This document shows positions 7,537 through 15,047 of a stretch of 15,490 nt of DNA, piece by piece. The notes below the pieces were generated by a model. That model did not search any database and was not told the origin of the DNA. It worked only from the letters and a program-made list of their open reading frames with translations. The translations under genes were made by a program, and so were the position numbers. Numbering within the stretch: the stretch's first letter is position 1; the number at the start of each line of letters is the position of its first letter. The DNA comes from DAOTXR01 sp034435375 (GTDB lineage: Bacteria > Chloroflexota > Anaerolineae > Aggregatilineales > UBA3940), in NCBI GenBank assembly GCA_034435375.1, contig DAOTXR010000027.1, positions 1 through 15,490 of the forward strand, given 5' to 3'.

Positions 7537-8111
7537 CCTTTCACAGCGCCAACTCGCTTCCACAGGCCGGGGCAATCGACCACCAGCCCAAAATCATCGA
7601 CGGCCATCACCGCGGCGAAGTCGCCGCTCTGGTAGCGATAGCGGCGCTCATCCAAACGGGTATACTGCTGCACCACCGGCTCAACCGACAGGTCATCGCC
7701 GCGCACCCCGGCAGCCCGCACCTCGCGGCTGTGCCCCACCTCAAGCCCCAAGCGGCGCAGCGCGATGGTGTGGGTGGCCGGCGTAAAGCCCAGATCGAGG
7801 TCGGTGCAGCCCTCCAGGTGGGGCAGGCTGCCCCCGTGAGCATAGTCGAGCCACGCGCCGTGTGGGGTCAACCCGATGTGCAATCCTCGCTGGTCGATTC
7901 CCCGCCAGCGTGTGACGACCACCATACCGATCCGCCAGAAACGGTCGCAGCTCACACGGTAGGTCACTTTGAGCGGCCAACCCTGCTGGGCGGCCAGGAT
8001 GACACCCTCCAACGACCAGCCGGAGGGCGTGCCGCGCACGTGGCAGTGATCGTAGCCGGCCAGGTCGACGGCTTGCCACAGGAGGGCGATCTGGGTGGTG
8101 GGTCCATTCAT
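7533..8111 (-). CDS. Putative glycolipid-binding protein (PF06475-like)
   Basis: A 192-residue cytosolic-looking protein matching the pattern I associate with PF06475, named putative glycolipid-binding and biochemically poorly known. Visible hallmarks are an early tryptophan (W12), the segment VTYRVSCDRFWR (residues 49-60), the LEGCTDLDLGFTP run (99-111) leading to IALRRL, QQYTRLDERRYRYQS (148-162), and the closing VDDFGLVVDCPGLWKR. No signal peptide or membrane helix is seen. The start at 8111 is preferred over an in-frame ATG at 8159: the domain begins soon after it, and an extended -10 box places the transcription start on this ATG. Its stop overlaps the GH8 start, so the two are probably translationally coupled. 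The family-level call is fairly secure; the function is not. Confidence 0.8.
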   Translation of the reverse strand: MNGPTTQIALLWQAVDLAGYDHCHVRGTPSGWSLEGVILAAQQGWPLKVTYRVSCDRFWRIGMVVVTRWRGIDQRGLHIGLTPHGAWLDYAHGGSLPHLEGCTDLDLGFTPATHTIALRRLGLEVGHSREVRAAGVRGDDLSVEPVVQQYTRLDERRYRYQSGDFAAVMAVDDFGLVVDCPGLWKRVGAVKG

Positions 8112-8117
8112 GCGGAT

Positions 8118-8126
8118 ATTGTACCA
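8118..8126 (-). promoter_or_regulatory. Extended -10 promoter giving a leaderless start
   Basis: On the minus strand the sequence TGGTACAAT fits the extended -10 pattern TGnTATAAT with one mismatch. Six bases separate it from the ATG at 8111, placing the expected transcription start on or next to the A of the start codon. There is no Shine-Dalgarno sequence in between, so the mRNA may be leaderless. At the -35 position I see only TCCACG, a weak match, which is tolerated in extended -10 promoters. Confidence 0.5.
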
Positions 8127-8168
8127 GCAAAAGGGGCTATCGTGGAGCATCTGGCCCATGTCCTGAGG

Positions 8169-8258
8169 GGCCTCACCCTCAGCCCTCTCTCCACCGGTGG
8201 AAGGAGGAAACCGAGCGCACGCCAGGTTTCGCCTGGCGGCGCGAGGAGGGGATGAGAC
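8169..8258. repeat. Degenerate intergenic repeat with alternative hairpin core
   Basis: The ends GGCCTCACCCTC (8169-8180) and GAGGGGATGAGAC resemble the terminal inverted repeats of the element at 5816-5917, but with mismatches. The CTCTCCAC block and an ACCGAGCG motif are recognisable. In place of the usual short core it carries a 7-bp hairpin, CGCCAGG, loop TTTCG, CCTGGCG (8220-8238). I read it as an older or separate subfamily of the same repeat. Confidence 0.55.
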
Positions 8259-8350
8259 TAAAAGCCTACTATGCCATTTGGGGGATGATCTGGTAGAGTC
8301 GTTCTGCCATCTGGCTCCGCGCCGGAAAGACCTGAATCACCCATCGCAGC

Positions 8351-8360
8351 GAAGGAGAGG
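8351..8360 (+). promoter_or_regulatory. Ribosome binding site fixing the GUS start
   Basis: GAAGGAGAGG ends seven bases before the ATG at 8368. It decides between this start and the longer open frame beginning at 8197, because the GH2 fold starts with the first residues after 8368 and the upstream stretch crosses a repeat. Confidence 0.8.
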
Positions 8361-8367
8361 GGTTTTG

Positions 8368-10155
8368 ATGCTGTATCCGATCTCCAATCCCTATCGCCAA
8401 TGCCTTGACCTGTCAGGATTCTGGGACTTTCGCACTGACCCCGACGATCAGGGCGTCACTGCCGGGTGGCCGGCAGGCTTCGACGGCGGCCAGCCTATCG
8501 CCGTCCCGGCCAGTTGGAACGACCAGTTCACCGACCTGCGCGACTATCTGGGTCCGGTCTGGTACCAGACACGCTTTGACGTGCCGTGGGGCTGGGCGGA
8601 GCGGCGCATCCATCTGCGTTTCAACTCGGTGAATTATATGGCTGAGGTGTGGCTGAACGGCATTCCGCTGGGGACTCACGAGGGTGGCCACCTGCCGTTT
8701 GCCTTCGATGTGCTGCACTACGTCCGTCCGGAGGACAACGTGCTGGTGGTGCGCGTGGAGGGGCTGCTCGCGCCGGACCGTGTGCCGCCGGGCAACGTCT
8801 CTCCTGATCCGCTAGACGGGTTCGGCGTCAATCTACATCCACCTGCGGCTTTCGACTTCTTCCCCTACTGCGGCATCCAGCGCCCGGTGCTGCTGTATGC
8901 CATGCCGCATGGGGCCATCCACGACCTCACTGTCACCACCGACATCGACGGCACGACCGGGCGAGTGCACGTCCGGATGGTGCACTCAGCGGGCGAGGCA
9001 GTGACGGCTCACTTCAGGCTGGACGGCCACGGGGCAGCTCTCGCCGCCGAGGTTCCCGTGCTCGATGCCGAGGTCGAGGCTGAGCTGGCCGTGCCGGAGG
9101 CGGCGCTGTGGGCGCCCGGCTCGCCCCACCTGTATACCCTCACCGTGGAGTTGGAGTCTCACGGCGCACCTTATGACCGCTACACGCTGCCGGTCGGCAT
9201 CCGCACCGTGGCCGTGGAAGGCGATCAGTTGCTGCTCAATGGCCAGCCAGTCTATCTGAAGGGCTTTGGCCGCCACGAGGATTTCCCGATCACTGGGCGC
9301 GGGCTGGTCCCGGCGGTGATCGTCAAGGACTATGCGCTGATGCAGTGGATCGGAGCCAACTCGTTCCGCACTACCCACTATCCGTATTCCGAGCCGATGA
9401 TGGACCTGGCCGACCGGCTGGGCTTTCTGGTGATCGACGAAACGCCTGCCGTAGGGCTGTTCTTTCGCAAGGAAGGGCTGGATCAGCGGCTGGCCGTGTG
9501 TCGTCAGCAGATCAAGGAGCTGATCGCCCGCGACAAAAACCATCCCTCGGTGATTCTATGGAGCCTGGCCAACGAGCCACACTCGCAACGCCGCGCGGCC
9601 AAAGCCTTTTTCCGCGCCCTGTACGATCTGGCCCGGTCGCTCGATCCGACGCGGCCCGTCACCGTGGTAAGCTTCTTGGGCGAGCAGGAGGAGGCGTTTG
9701 CCTTCTGCGACGTGGTGTGCCTGAATCGTTACGCAGGCTGGTATACGCACAGCGGGCGGATCGACGAAGGCTGTGCAGCGCTGTCTGCTGAGCTGGATGC
9801 CTTACATGCCAGGTATCCCAAGCCACTGATCCTGACCGAGTTCGGGGCCGATACGATCCCCGGCTGGCATGCGCTCCCGGCAGAGATGTTCAGCGAGGAA
9901 TATCAGGCCGAGCTTCTGATGCGAACCATCGAAATGGCCCGCAGCAAACCGTTCGTAGTGGGCGAGCATGTGTGGAACCTGTGTGACTTTAAGACACCCC
10001 AGGCTGTACACCGCGCAGGGGCCATCAACTACAAGGGAGTGTTCACCCGCGACCGGAGGCCCAAGCTGGCCGCGCATCGGCTACGGGAAATATGGGCCGG
10101 CGAGCAGGCCGCGTCCGAGGGGTCGCGCCAATCTTCCCTGTTTTTGAGTGCATAA
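8368..10155 (+). CDS. uidA: Beta-glucuronidase, GH2 family
   Basis: A 595-residue GH2 enzyme, close in length to E. coli GUS (603). It is predicted to release terminal beta-D-glucuronic acid by a retaining mechanism. Domains: jelly-roll sugar-binding (about 10-180), immunoglobulin-like (about 183-275), TIM barrel (about 277-580). The first GH2 signature is NSFRTTHYP. The acid/base is E403 in LANEP and the nucleophile E491 in LTEFGAD. N554 and K556 in INYKGVFTRDRRPK match the N-x-K pair that reads the uronic carboxylate in E. coli GUS, favouring glucuronidase over galactosidase. Between VGLFF and the KELIARDKNHPS motif the E. coli active-site loop is missing. No signal peptide is present, so it is cytosolic. 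The ATG at 8368 has GAAGGAGAGG upstream; the frame stays open back to 8197 through the repeat, but that is not expected to be coding. Confidence 0.93.
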   Translation: MLYPISNPYRQCLDLSGFWDFRTDPDDQGVTAGWPAGFDGGQPIAVPASWNDQFTDLRDYLGPVWYQTRFDVPWGWAERRIHLRFNSVNYMAEVWLNGIPLGTHEGGHLPFAFDVLHYVRPEDNVLVVRVEGLLAPDRVPPGNVSPDPLDGFGVNLHPPAAFDFFPYCGIQRPVLLYAMPHGAIHDLTVTTDIDGTTGRVHVRMVHSAGEAVTAHFRLDGHGAALAAEVPVLDAEVEAELAVPEAALWAPGSPHLYTLTVELESHGAPYDRYTLPVGIRTVAVEGDQLLLNGQPVYLKGFGRHEDFPITGRGLVPAVIVKDYALMQWIGANSFRTTHYPYSEPMMDLADRLGFLVIDETPAVGLFFRKEGLDQRLAVCRQQIKELIARDKNHPSVILWSLANEPHSQRRAAKAFFRALYDLARSLDPTRPVTVVSFLGEQEEAFAFCDVVCLNRYAGWYTHSGRIDEGCAALSAELDALHARYPKPLILTEFGADTIPGWHALPAEMFSEEYQAELLMRTIEMARSKPFVVGEHVWNLCDFKTPQAVHRAGAINYKGVFTRDRRPKLAAHRLREIWAGEQAASEGSRQSSLFLSA

Positions 10156-10177
10156 TATGTCACAGGAGTTACACATT

Positions 10178-10220
10178 GGAGAGGGGGATAACCGAGCGCC
10201 GCGAGGTCGGCGGGTGAGGC
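10178..10220 (-). repeat. Diverged half copy of the intergenic repeat
   Basis: The plus-strand sequence from GGAGAGGGGG through ACCGAGCG and GCGAGGTCGG to GGGTGAGGC matches the reverse complement of the first half of the 5816-5917 element, with several substitutions and a deletion in the core. It lies between the glucuronidase gene and the downstream membrane protein gene, in the same orientation and truncation as the half copy at 121-182. Confidence 0.65.
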
Positions 10221-10281
10221 TCACCGCAGTCCACCCCGTAAATCCTAATGTCATTCACTCTCCCAATCCGGAGCGTCTCTC

Positions 10282-11985
10282 ATGAAACTTGCAGACAAGA
10301 TCAGGACCTGGCCTCAAACCCATGCCGGGTGGCTGATCGCTGGGTTGGGGCTGACCATTTTGACGGCGATCTTGTGGATCCCCTTTGGCATCTGGAAGAG
10401 CGATCTGTTGGACACCTGGCCGCTGATGGGGCTGTTCGATCAGGGCCAGGTGGGTCTGGTCGCCAGTGGGCCGTTTCGCATGCGCCCTTTCAGCCTGATC
10501 CCGCATCTGCTGGGCTACTATCTCTCGCCCGGCTCGCTGGTCGGCCTGAACGTGGTGCAGGTGGTCGTGTTCTGGGGCAAGGGGTTGGCGATGGCGGCGC
10601 TGGCCCGCCGCCTGACGCCGGATCGTCCCGCGTTGGCGTGGCTTATGGCCGTCCTGTTTGTCCTCTATCCGGCAGACACTGGCCTGTTTAGCATGCGTGC
10701 GGTGGGCAGCCAACTCGGCGCGCTGTGCTTCGTGTTGTCGATCTACCTGCTGATCGTGTACTGGCAAAAGCCATCTGCGCCGGCGTTGATCGGCATGTGG
10801 CTGGCCTCGTTGTTCAATCTGGGCATCAAAGAGGCGAGCTATCCGCTGGTCTTCCTTGCGCCCCTGCTGTTGGTGTGGCTGGATGGGGGGTTCTCCCCCC
10901 GGCTCGTGCGTGTCATCGGGCTGTGGTATCTGCCTGCTGTGATCATGTTCACGTATGCCAGCTACGTGTTCAGCCACCCGCATGAGGGCGAACTCTACCA
11001 GCAGTGGGTTCTCTTGCACAGCGGGCTGAACTCCACCGACGTTCTTCCAGACATGTGGCGGAGTTTCGTCCAGGGCTATCGGCGACACTTTTGGGATGGC
11101 TGGGTGGAGACGTGGGGACAGGTACGACTGGACTCGCCTTATGTCTATCTGGCAGCGGCTTTTGCCGTGCTGGCAGGAGCCATTAGCTGGACGCTATCGC
11201 CTCGTCAGGGAGAAGCCGACCCCCCGATCGACACGCGGCGATACCTGTGGCTGGCGCTGATCGGCGTGCTGGCGGTGGGGGCAGGCTTTGTGGTCTTCGT
11301 CGTCTCGCCATTCCGGGGGGAGACCTGGCGCGTCTATTATTACTCATCGGCAGGAGGAGCCATCGCCGTCGGCGCACTCTGCACCCTGATCAGCCATGCC
11401 ACGCCGAACGCGCGGCGGGCGTTCACCGGGATGACGGGCCTGCTCGTTGGGCTGGCCACGCTGCACGCGCTGAACCAGCATGCCCACTTTGCCGAGCTAT
11501 CACACCGCCAGCAGGTCTTGTTGACTGGGATCGCCGGGCAGGTTCACCGTCTCAGGCCAGGGGCGCATCTGGTGGTGGTGGACGAGTCGGGCAAGTATCA
11601 CGACAACTGGTCGTTGGGTGTGAGCACCTGGCTGACAAAGGCCGTGCAGTACGTGTATGCCGACTACACGCTGGAGGCGATCCTCTGCTATCGCCAGCCG
11701 GATGGGCGCTGGGGCACGCTTCCGGAGCTGCTGGAGCGCTGCGACTTCCGCGCCGAGGAGCTGGTCCTCTACCAGGGCGACGAGGTCGCGCTGATATGGC
11801 CCTACTCGGATATCGTGGTGGTGAATTATTCGGAGGCCGGGGGAGTGAGACTGCTGGAGCGCCTTCCCACCGACTACCTGAGTGAGGAGGGTGGAAAGAC
11901 CTACCAGCCGCGCCAGCTCATAGACGCCAGCAGCCCTCCGCCGCCGCGTATCTTCACCTTGTTCCCCGGCTGGGAGATCAGATAG
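10282..11985 (+). CDS. Polytopic membrane protein, possibly GT-C-like glycosyltransferase
   Basis: A 567-residue membrane protein of unassigned function. About ten or eleven hydrophobic segments are visible (near 16-37, 86-108, 115-131, 144-163, 168-184, 187-202, 212-231, 287-305, 321-350, 353-375, 387-399). A soluble C-terminal part of about 165 residues follows. The layout after the first helix recalls GT-C enzymes of the PMT/GT39 type: an acidic loop (SDLLDTWPLM, 40-49), then RPFSLIPHLLGYYLSPGSL and a helix with VGLNVVQVVVF. The acidic loop would correspond to the catalytic aspartate loop of such enzymes, but I cannot show homology. GGAG lies about nine bases before the ATG. The gene follows the glucuronidase gene by 126 bp, with a repeat remnant between them, so joint transcription is uncertain. 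Alternatives are an O-antigen-type polymerase or a lineage-specific membrane protein. Confidence 0.8.
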   Translation: MKLADKIRTWPQTHAGWLIAGLGLTILTAILWIPFGIWKSDLLDTWPLMGLFDQGQVGLVASGPFRMRPFSLIPHLLGYYLSPGSLVGLNVVQVVVFWGKGLAMAALARRLTPDRPALAWLMAVLFVLYPADTGLFSMRAVGSQLGALCFVLSIYLLIVYWQKPSAPALIGMWLASLFNLGIKEASYPLVFLAPLLLVWLDGGFSPRLVRVIGLWYLPAVIMFTYASYVFSHPHEGELYQQWVLLHSGLNSTDVLPDMWRSFVQGYRRHFWDGWVETWGQVRLDSPYVYLAAAFAVLAGAISWTLSPRQGEADPPIDTRRYLWLALIGVLAVGAGFVVFVVSPFRGETWRVYYYSSAGGAIAVGALCTLISHATPNARRAFTGMTGLLVGLATLHALNQHAHFAELSHRQQVLLTGIAGQVHRLRPGAHLVVVDESGKYHDNWSLGVSTWLTKAVQYVYADYTLEAILCYRQPDGRWGTLPELLERCDFRAEELVLYQGDEVALIWPYSDIVVVNYSEAGGVRLLERLPTDYLSEEGGKTYQPRQLIDASSPPPPRIFTLFPGWEIR

Positions 11986-12035
11986 CGGGCAGCCCGGGGA
12001 CGTATCCCAGGCTGTGCATCTGGCGCGGGGCGCCT

Positions 12036-13025
12036 CTAGCCCGTCGCCTGCGCGGCGGATGGCTCCTCACACAGAAACCTCATCACCCGCGCGTTGACGT
12101 ACTCCCGGCGCTCGTAGTGCATGAGGTGACCTGCGCCCGCCACGACCTCGGCCTCGACCAGGCGGGGGAGCCAGCGCCGGGCGCGGCGCACTGCTGCCTG
12201 CGGATCGCACAGCACCTCGTGCTCGCCCATCAGCAGCAGGGTGGGCGGCGTGAAGCGCCGCAGCACGCGGTTGGGCAGTCGAAAAACTGCTGGCAGGCTC
12301 TTCCACACATGGGGGCGGAAATGGCGGGCGAACAGGCAAAAGCCTTCTACCCGACGTGCGAAGTCCTCGTCCAGCGCCTGCACCGCTGGTGAGATCACGC
12401 GGCGGAGCAGCCGCCGCCGGATTTCGTCATCGGACGCCTGGCGCAGCCGGAAGGCCGTCGGAGCCACGCGCATCAGCGCACGCAGCCGCAACGTGCACAG
12501 CCCGATAGGGCTGATCAGCGCCGCCTTGCACACCCGCCAGGGATAGCGCACACCGAAACGAATCGCCAGCCGCCCGCCGTAAGACATGCCGATCAGCGCA
12601 GCGCGGGCTATCCCCAACCCGTCGAGCACCTCGGCCAGCCAGTGGGTGTAAGCGTGGCCCAGCTCGGAGGGGCGAGCCGGGCTGCTGCGCCCCGGCTGGC
12701 CGATCACGTCTACAGCATATACCCGGAAAGAGTGCACAAAATCGAGAAGCTGAGGCCGCCACCAGGCCACGTTGCCGCCATAGCCCTGCACCAGCACCAG
12801 CGGCGGCGCATCGAGCGAGCCGCAGGCCAGCACGTGGGTCGGGCCACACCGGGTGGGCACATAGCGTGACTCATAAGCGAAGGGCAGGCGAGCCAGCTCA
12901 GCGTCGTAGAGAGCCATCATCGCAGCGTGGCCCTCTGGCGACCGGTAGAGTGACGACGTGTCGGGGATGGTCATGGCATGGTTCCGCATCGACTGAATAT
13001 GCCATCGCCGGCTGGCTGACTTCAT
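12036..13025 (-). CDS. Alpha/beta hydrolase
   Basis: A 329-residue cytosolic alpha/beta-hydrolase fold protein, probably an esterase or similar hydrolase. The oxyanion region is VQGYGGN, followed by VYAVDVIGQPGRS. The nucleophile elbow is GMSYGG with S148. The catalytic histidine is H300 in GAGHLMHYE. The acid position after the late strand reads LLLMGEHEVLCDP, with E270 where aspartate is more common. A helical cap lies roughly between residues 175 and 255. I kept the ATG at 13025 because GAGAGG lies just upstream, only 9 bp after the DUF6585-like gene stop; in-frame ATGs at 12989 and 12974 remain possible. It is the last gene of a minus-strand set with that gene and the ArsR-type regulator. 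It ends 50 bp from the convergent membrane protein gene. The substrate is unknown. Confidence 0.88.
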   Translation of the reverse strand: MKSASRRWHIQSMRNHAMTIPDTSSLYRSPEGHAAMMALYDAELARLPFAYESRYVPTRCGPTHVLACGSLDAPPLVLVQGYGGNVAWWRPQLLDFVHSFRVYAVDVIGQPGRSSPARPSELGHAYTHWLAEVLDGLGIARAALIGMSYGGRLAIRFGVRYPWRVCKAALISPIGLCTLRLRALMRVAPTAFRLRQASDDEIRRRLLRRVISPAVQALDEDFARRVEGFCLFARHFRPHVWKSLPAVFRLPNRVLRRFTPPTLLLMGEHEVLCDPQAAVRRARRWLPRLVEAEVVAGAGHLMHYERREYVNARVMRFLCEEPSAAQATG

Positions 13026-13034
13026 GGCCCCTCT

Positions 13035-13892
13035 CTACTGTCGTCTGACTCCCTCGTAAAAGGTCACCATCTGATCAGAGCCTGGGAACAGGTCGGCGAA
13101 CCACTCATCGAGAGTGCGTGCGGCCTGGGCCTTGCGCCAGGTGATGTCGCCTGTCCGATCAACCATGAAGGCAAGGGTAAGGAACAGAGACAGGTTGGGG
13201 ACGCGCGCGACTGGCGTGCCGCCTCTGGCGGCCTTGCCCACCCGATCAACCATCACCGTTTCGTTGATCACCCGGACGCCCTTGATCTCGCTCCAGGGGA
13301 TGATCTTACGGCCCACGGCGATGCCTTGCCGGCTCATCGACAGGGGGCCAAAGCTGAGTGCGCCGCCGCTGTTGAGCGTCTGAACGGCGCGCGGAAGCTG
13401 CGCCTGGGTGATGGCTTGGCAGAGCATCGATCCCAGCTTCTCGATCTCATTGATGTGGCGCGTCAGCCGGATGGTGCGCCCGTCGGCGCTGCGCAACGTG
13501 TAGGTGTGGCGGGAGACGGACAGCCCTCCGTAGCTCGTGCGGTAGAGGCGAATATCTCGGTAGACCTCACGCACCTCGTCCCAGCGCATGGCCGCAACCT
13601 GGTTGCCTCTCACGTACCCCAGGCCATCTTTGAACACCAGCACGCGCTGGTGGCCGCCCACCAGGATGTCTAGCAGCGTGAAGCCCCCTGGGGCCAGGAA
13701 AATGCCGCCCACAATCGCCACCGAGGCACCCCACCCGGCCAGTCCCACGACCTCCAGGATGACGCCCACCACAACCGCCCCAGCACTGATGGCCACATAG
13801 CGGAGCAAGGCCCTGCTGGGTCTCCTCGACGTGAACTCGGCCACCGGCGCGCCGAACTGGTAAAGCTCATAGGGAACTTGGGCTGAACTCAT
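13035..13892 (-). CDS. DUF6585-like membrane-anchored protein
   Basis: A 285-residue protein whose pattern fits the DUF6585 family: a short N-terminus, two adjacent hydrophobic helices (about 30-52 and 53-76), then two PH-like halves. The first half has VLVFKDGLGYVRGN and the tryptophan motif MRWDEVREVY, then DGRTIRLTRHINEIEKLG. The second has GALSFGPLSMSRQGIAVG followed by IPWSEIKGVRV. The W-[DS]-E-[VI] turn thus occurs twice, suggesting an internal duplication. The likely place is the inner face of the membrane. GGGAGG six bases before the ATG is one of the strongest ribosome sites in the window. It lies 39 bp after the regulator gene and 9 bp before the hydrolase gene, so an operon is likely. 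No biochemical role is known to me. Confidence 0.75.
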   Translation of the reverse strand: MSSAQVPYELYQFGAPVAEFTSRRPSRALLRYVAISAGAVVVGVILEVVGLAGWGASVAIVGGIFLAPGGFTLLDILVGGHQRVLVFKDGLGYVRGNQVAAMRWDEVREVYRDIRLYRTSYGGLSVSRHTYTLRSADGRTIRLTRHINEIEKLGSMLCQAITQAQLPRAVQTLNSGGALSFGPLSMSRQGIAVGRKIIPWSEIKGVRVINETVMVDRVGKAARGGTPVARVPNLSLFLTLAFMVDRTGDITWRKAQAARTLDEWFADLFPGSDQMVTFYEGVRRQ

Positions 13893-13931
13893 GTGATCCT
13901 CCCTTGCTTGATACGAGACGTCCGCAGTTCG

Positions 13932-15047
13932 CTATTCCACACGCGACGTGGGCGTCGCCGCTACGACGCCGGGATCGTCCTCCGCCTCAGGGCTGGCCAG
14001 GAATGCCTCCAACGCCCGGAACAGCTCACCCAACTGCGTCAGGCGAGCGGCGTAGCCGCGCTCGCTCCCCTCGCTCATCACCACCGTAACCAGCCCTGCC
14101 ATCCGGAGCATGTTCAGGTGATAGACCACCGTCGGTGAGCGCAGCCGCAGGCGCTGGGCCAGCTCCGTCGGCGTGAGCGTCTGGGTGGAGAGGTAACGCA
14201 GGATGCGCAGCCGGGTCGGATCGCTCAGCGTCTTGAGCGTCTGGGTCAGCGCCTCAGGCACCACTTCCCCTGGCACCAGCGAGGCGTCCATCGGGCGTGC
14301 GCCGAACAGGAAAAACCAGCGATCGGGGCCGATCTGGCTGTAAAACAACAGAGGCGAACTCCAGTAGGAGGGGGCCAGCACAACCTCAGACACATCGGGC
14401 AGGGCGGCAAAACGCACTCCCTGGGACAGATTCTCCAGCAGGCGGGGCAGCGGCAGGCGGTCAGCCAGGAGCTGGGCCTCGGCCAGCGCCTGCTGGAGCG
14501 TGGGCCGGATGCGCTGCTCCTCCTCGGCGAAAAACACGTCGTAGTATGCCTGAAGCGCTTCCAGATAGCGTTCGCCGAACTCAGCGGCGTTGGCCCACCA
14601 CCGCAGAAGGGTAGACATAGAGCGGCGCGGCGGGACGGGCATCATTCCGGCCCGGTCGAGGGTGGACCACAGCGTCTCCTCGTCGGCGGCAGTCCACCAG
14701 CCGCGCGCGGCTACCTCGTGCAGCAGGGCGACCATCGGTTCGGGAGCGTCATAGCGCAGCACCATGGCGGGCAACCGCGCCGCAGGCGGCACCTGTTCCA
14801 GCGCCCATAGCAGCGTGGCCCCGTCTTTGGGGTCGGGCAGGCTATAGAGCCAGCCCAGCGGCACAAAGCGCACCACACTGTTCTGAACTTCTGCCAGGAA
14901 GTCGCGCGGACCTGGCGGCAGCCGCGAGCGCATCCCGGCAGCCCACAGGCCGCGAACGCCAAAGCGGGCCGGGTCATGCAGGATGATCAGGCTGACCAGC
15001 AGGTCGTAGGCAGCGCCCAGGTCCCACAGCAGGCGGGGAGCTTTCAT
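13932..15047 (-). CDS. ArsR-type transcriptional regulator with large N-terminal domain
   Basis: A 371-residue DNA-binding protein. The C-terminal part is an ArsR-type winged helix: TLSDPTRLRIL (L274-S275-D276-P277-T278-R279), then the helix-turn-helix LTPTELAQRLRLRSPTVVYHLNMLRMAGLV, with the recognition helix near 306-322. No cysteine cluster occurs in the helix that binds metals in ArsR/SmtB sensors, so direct metal sensing of that kind is unlikely. The first ~260 residues form an alpha-helical domain resembling the DUF5937-like part of Chloroflexota and actinobacterial regulators (WDLGAAYDLLVSLIILHDPARFG, with RSRLPPGPRDF after it) and probably receive the signal. GAGG lies six bases before the ATG. 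It is the first gene of the operon with the DUF6585-like and hydrolase genes, and is preceded by a strong promoter with a palindrome, suggesting autoregulation. Confidence 0.88.
   Translation of the reverse strand: MKAPRLLWDLGAAYDLLVSLIILHDPARFGVRGLWAAGMRSRLPPGPRDFLAEVQNSVVRFVPLGWLYSLPDPKDGATLLWALEQVPPAARLPAMVLRYDAPEPMVALLHEVAARGWWTAADEETLWSTLDRAGMMPVPPRRSMSTLLRWWANAAEFGERYLEALQAYYDVFFAEEEQRIRPTLQQALAEAQLLADRLPLPRLLENLSQGVRFAALPDVSEVVLAPSYWSSPLLFYSQIGPDRWFFLFGARPMDASLVPGEVVPEALTQTLKTLSDPTRLRILRYLSTQTLTPTELAQRLRLRSPTVVYHLNMLRMAGLVTVVMSEGSERGYAARLTQLGELFRALEAFLASPEAEDDPGVVAATPTSRVE

Larger units (their letters stand above)
8112..8367. other. Divergent promoter region between PF06475-like gene and GUS gene
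   Basis: This 256-bp spacer between divergently transcribed genes should hold promoters in both directions. On the minus side there is an extended -10 box next to the start codon. The centre is occupied by a degenerate copy of the intergenic repeat with a 7-bp hairpin. No clear -35/-10 pair was recognised for the plus-strand glucuronidase gene, although about 110 bp separate the repeat from its start codon. I see no obvious operator palindrome outside the repeat. Confidence 0.6.

Noticed and set aside
6094..7635. 513-residue plus-strand open frame opposite the GH8 gene
   Set aside because: It lies antisense to a gene with clear GH8 signatures; its composition is a mirror of that gene and it crosses the gene boundary without any domain.
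8197..8367. 57-residue N-terminal extension of the glucuronidase
   Set aside because: It translates the degenerate repeat and promoter region; the GH2 fold and a strong ribosome site point to the ATG at 8368.
10255..11088. 277-residue minus-strand open frame opposite the membrane protein
   Set aside because: Its Gln/His/Arg-rich composition is typical of the antisense of hydrophobic GC-rich coding; no motif seen.
12022..12034. GGCGC-GGG-GCGCC hairpin between the convergent membrane protein and hydrolase genes
   Set aside because: A 5-bp stem with a 3-nt loop and no T-run on either strand is too weak to call a terminator in DNA this GC-rich.
13932..15047. Metal-sensing ArsR/SmtB repressor
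   Set aside because: The cysteine motif of the metal-binding helix is absent, and the large N-terminal domain is not part of classical metal sensors.
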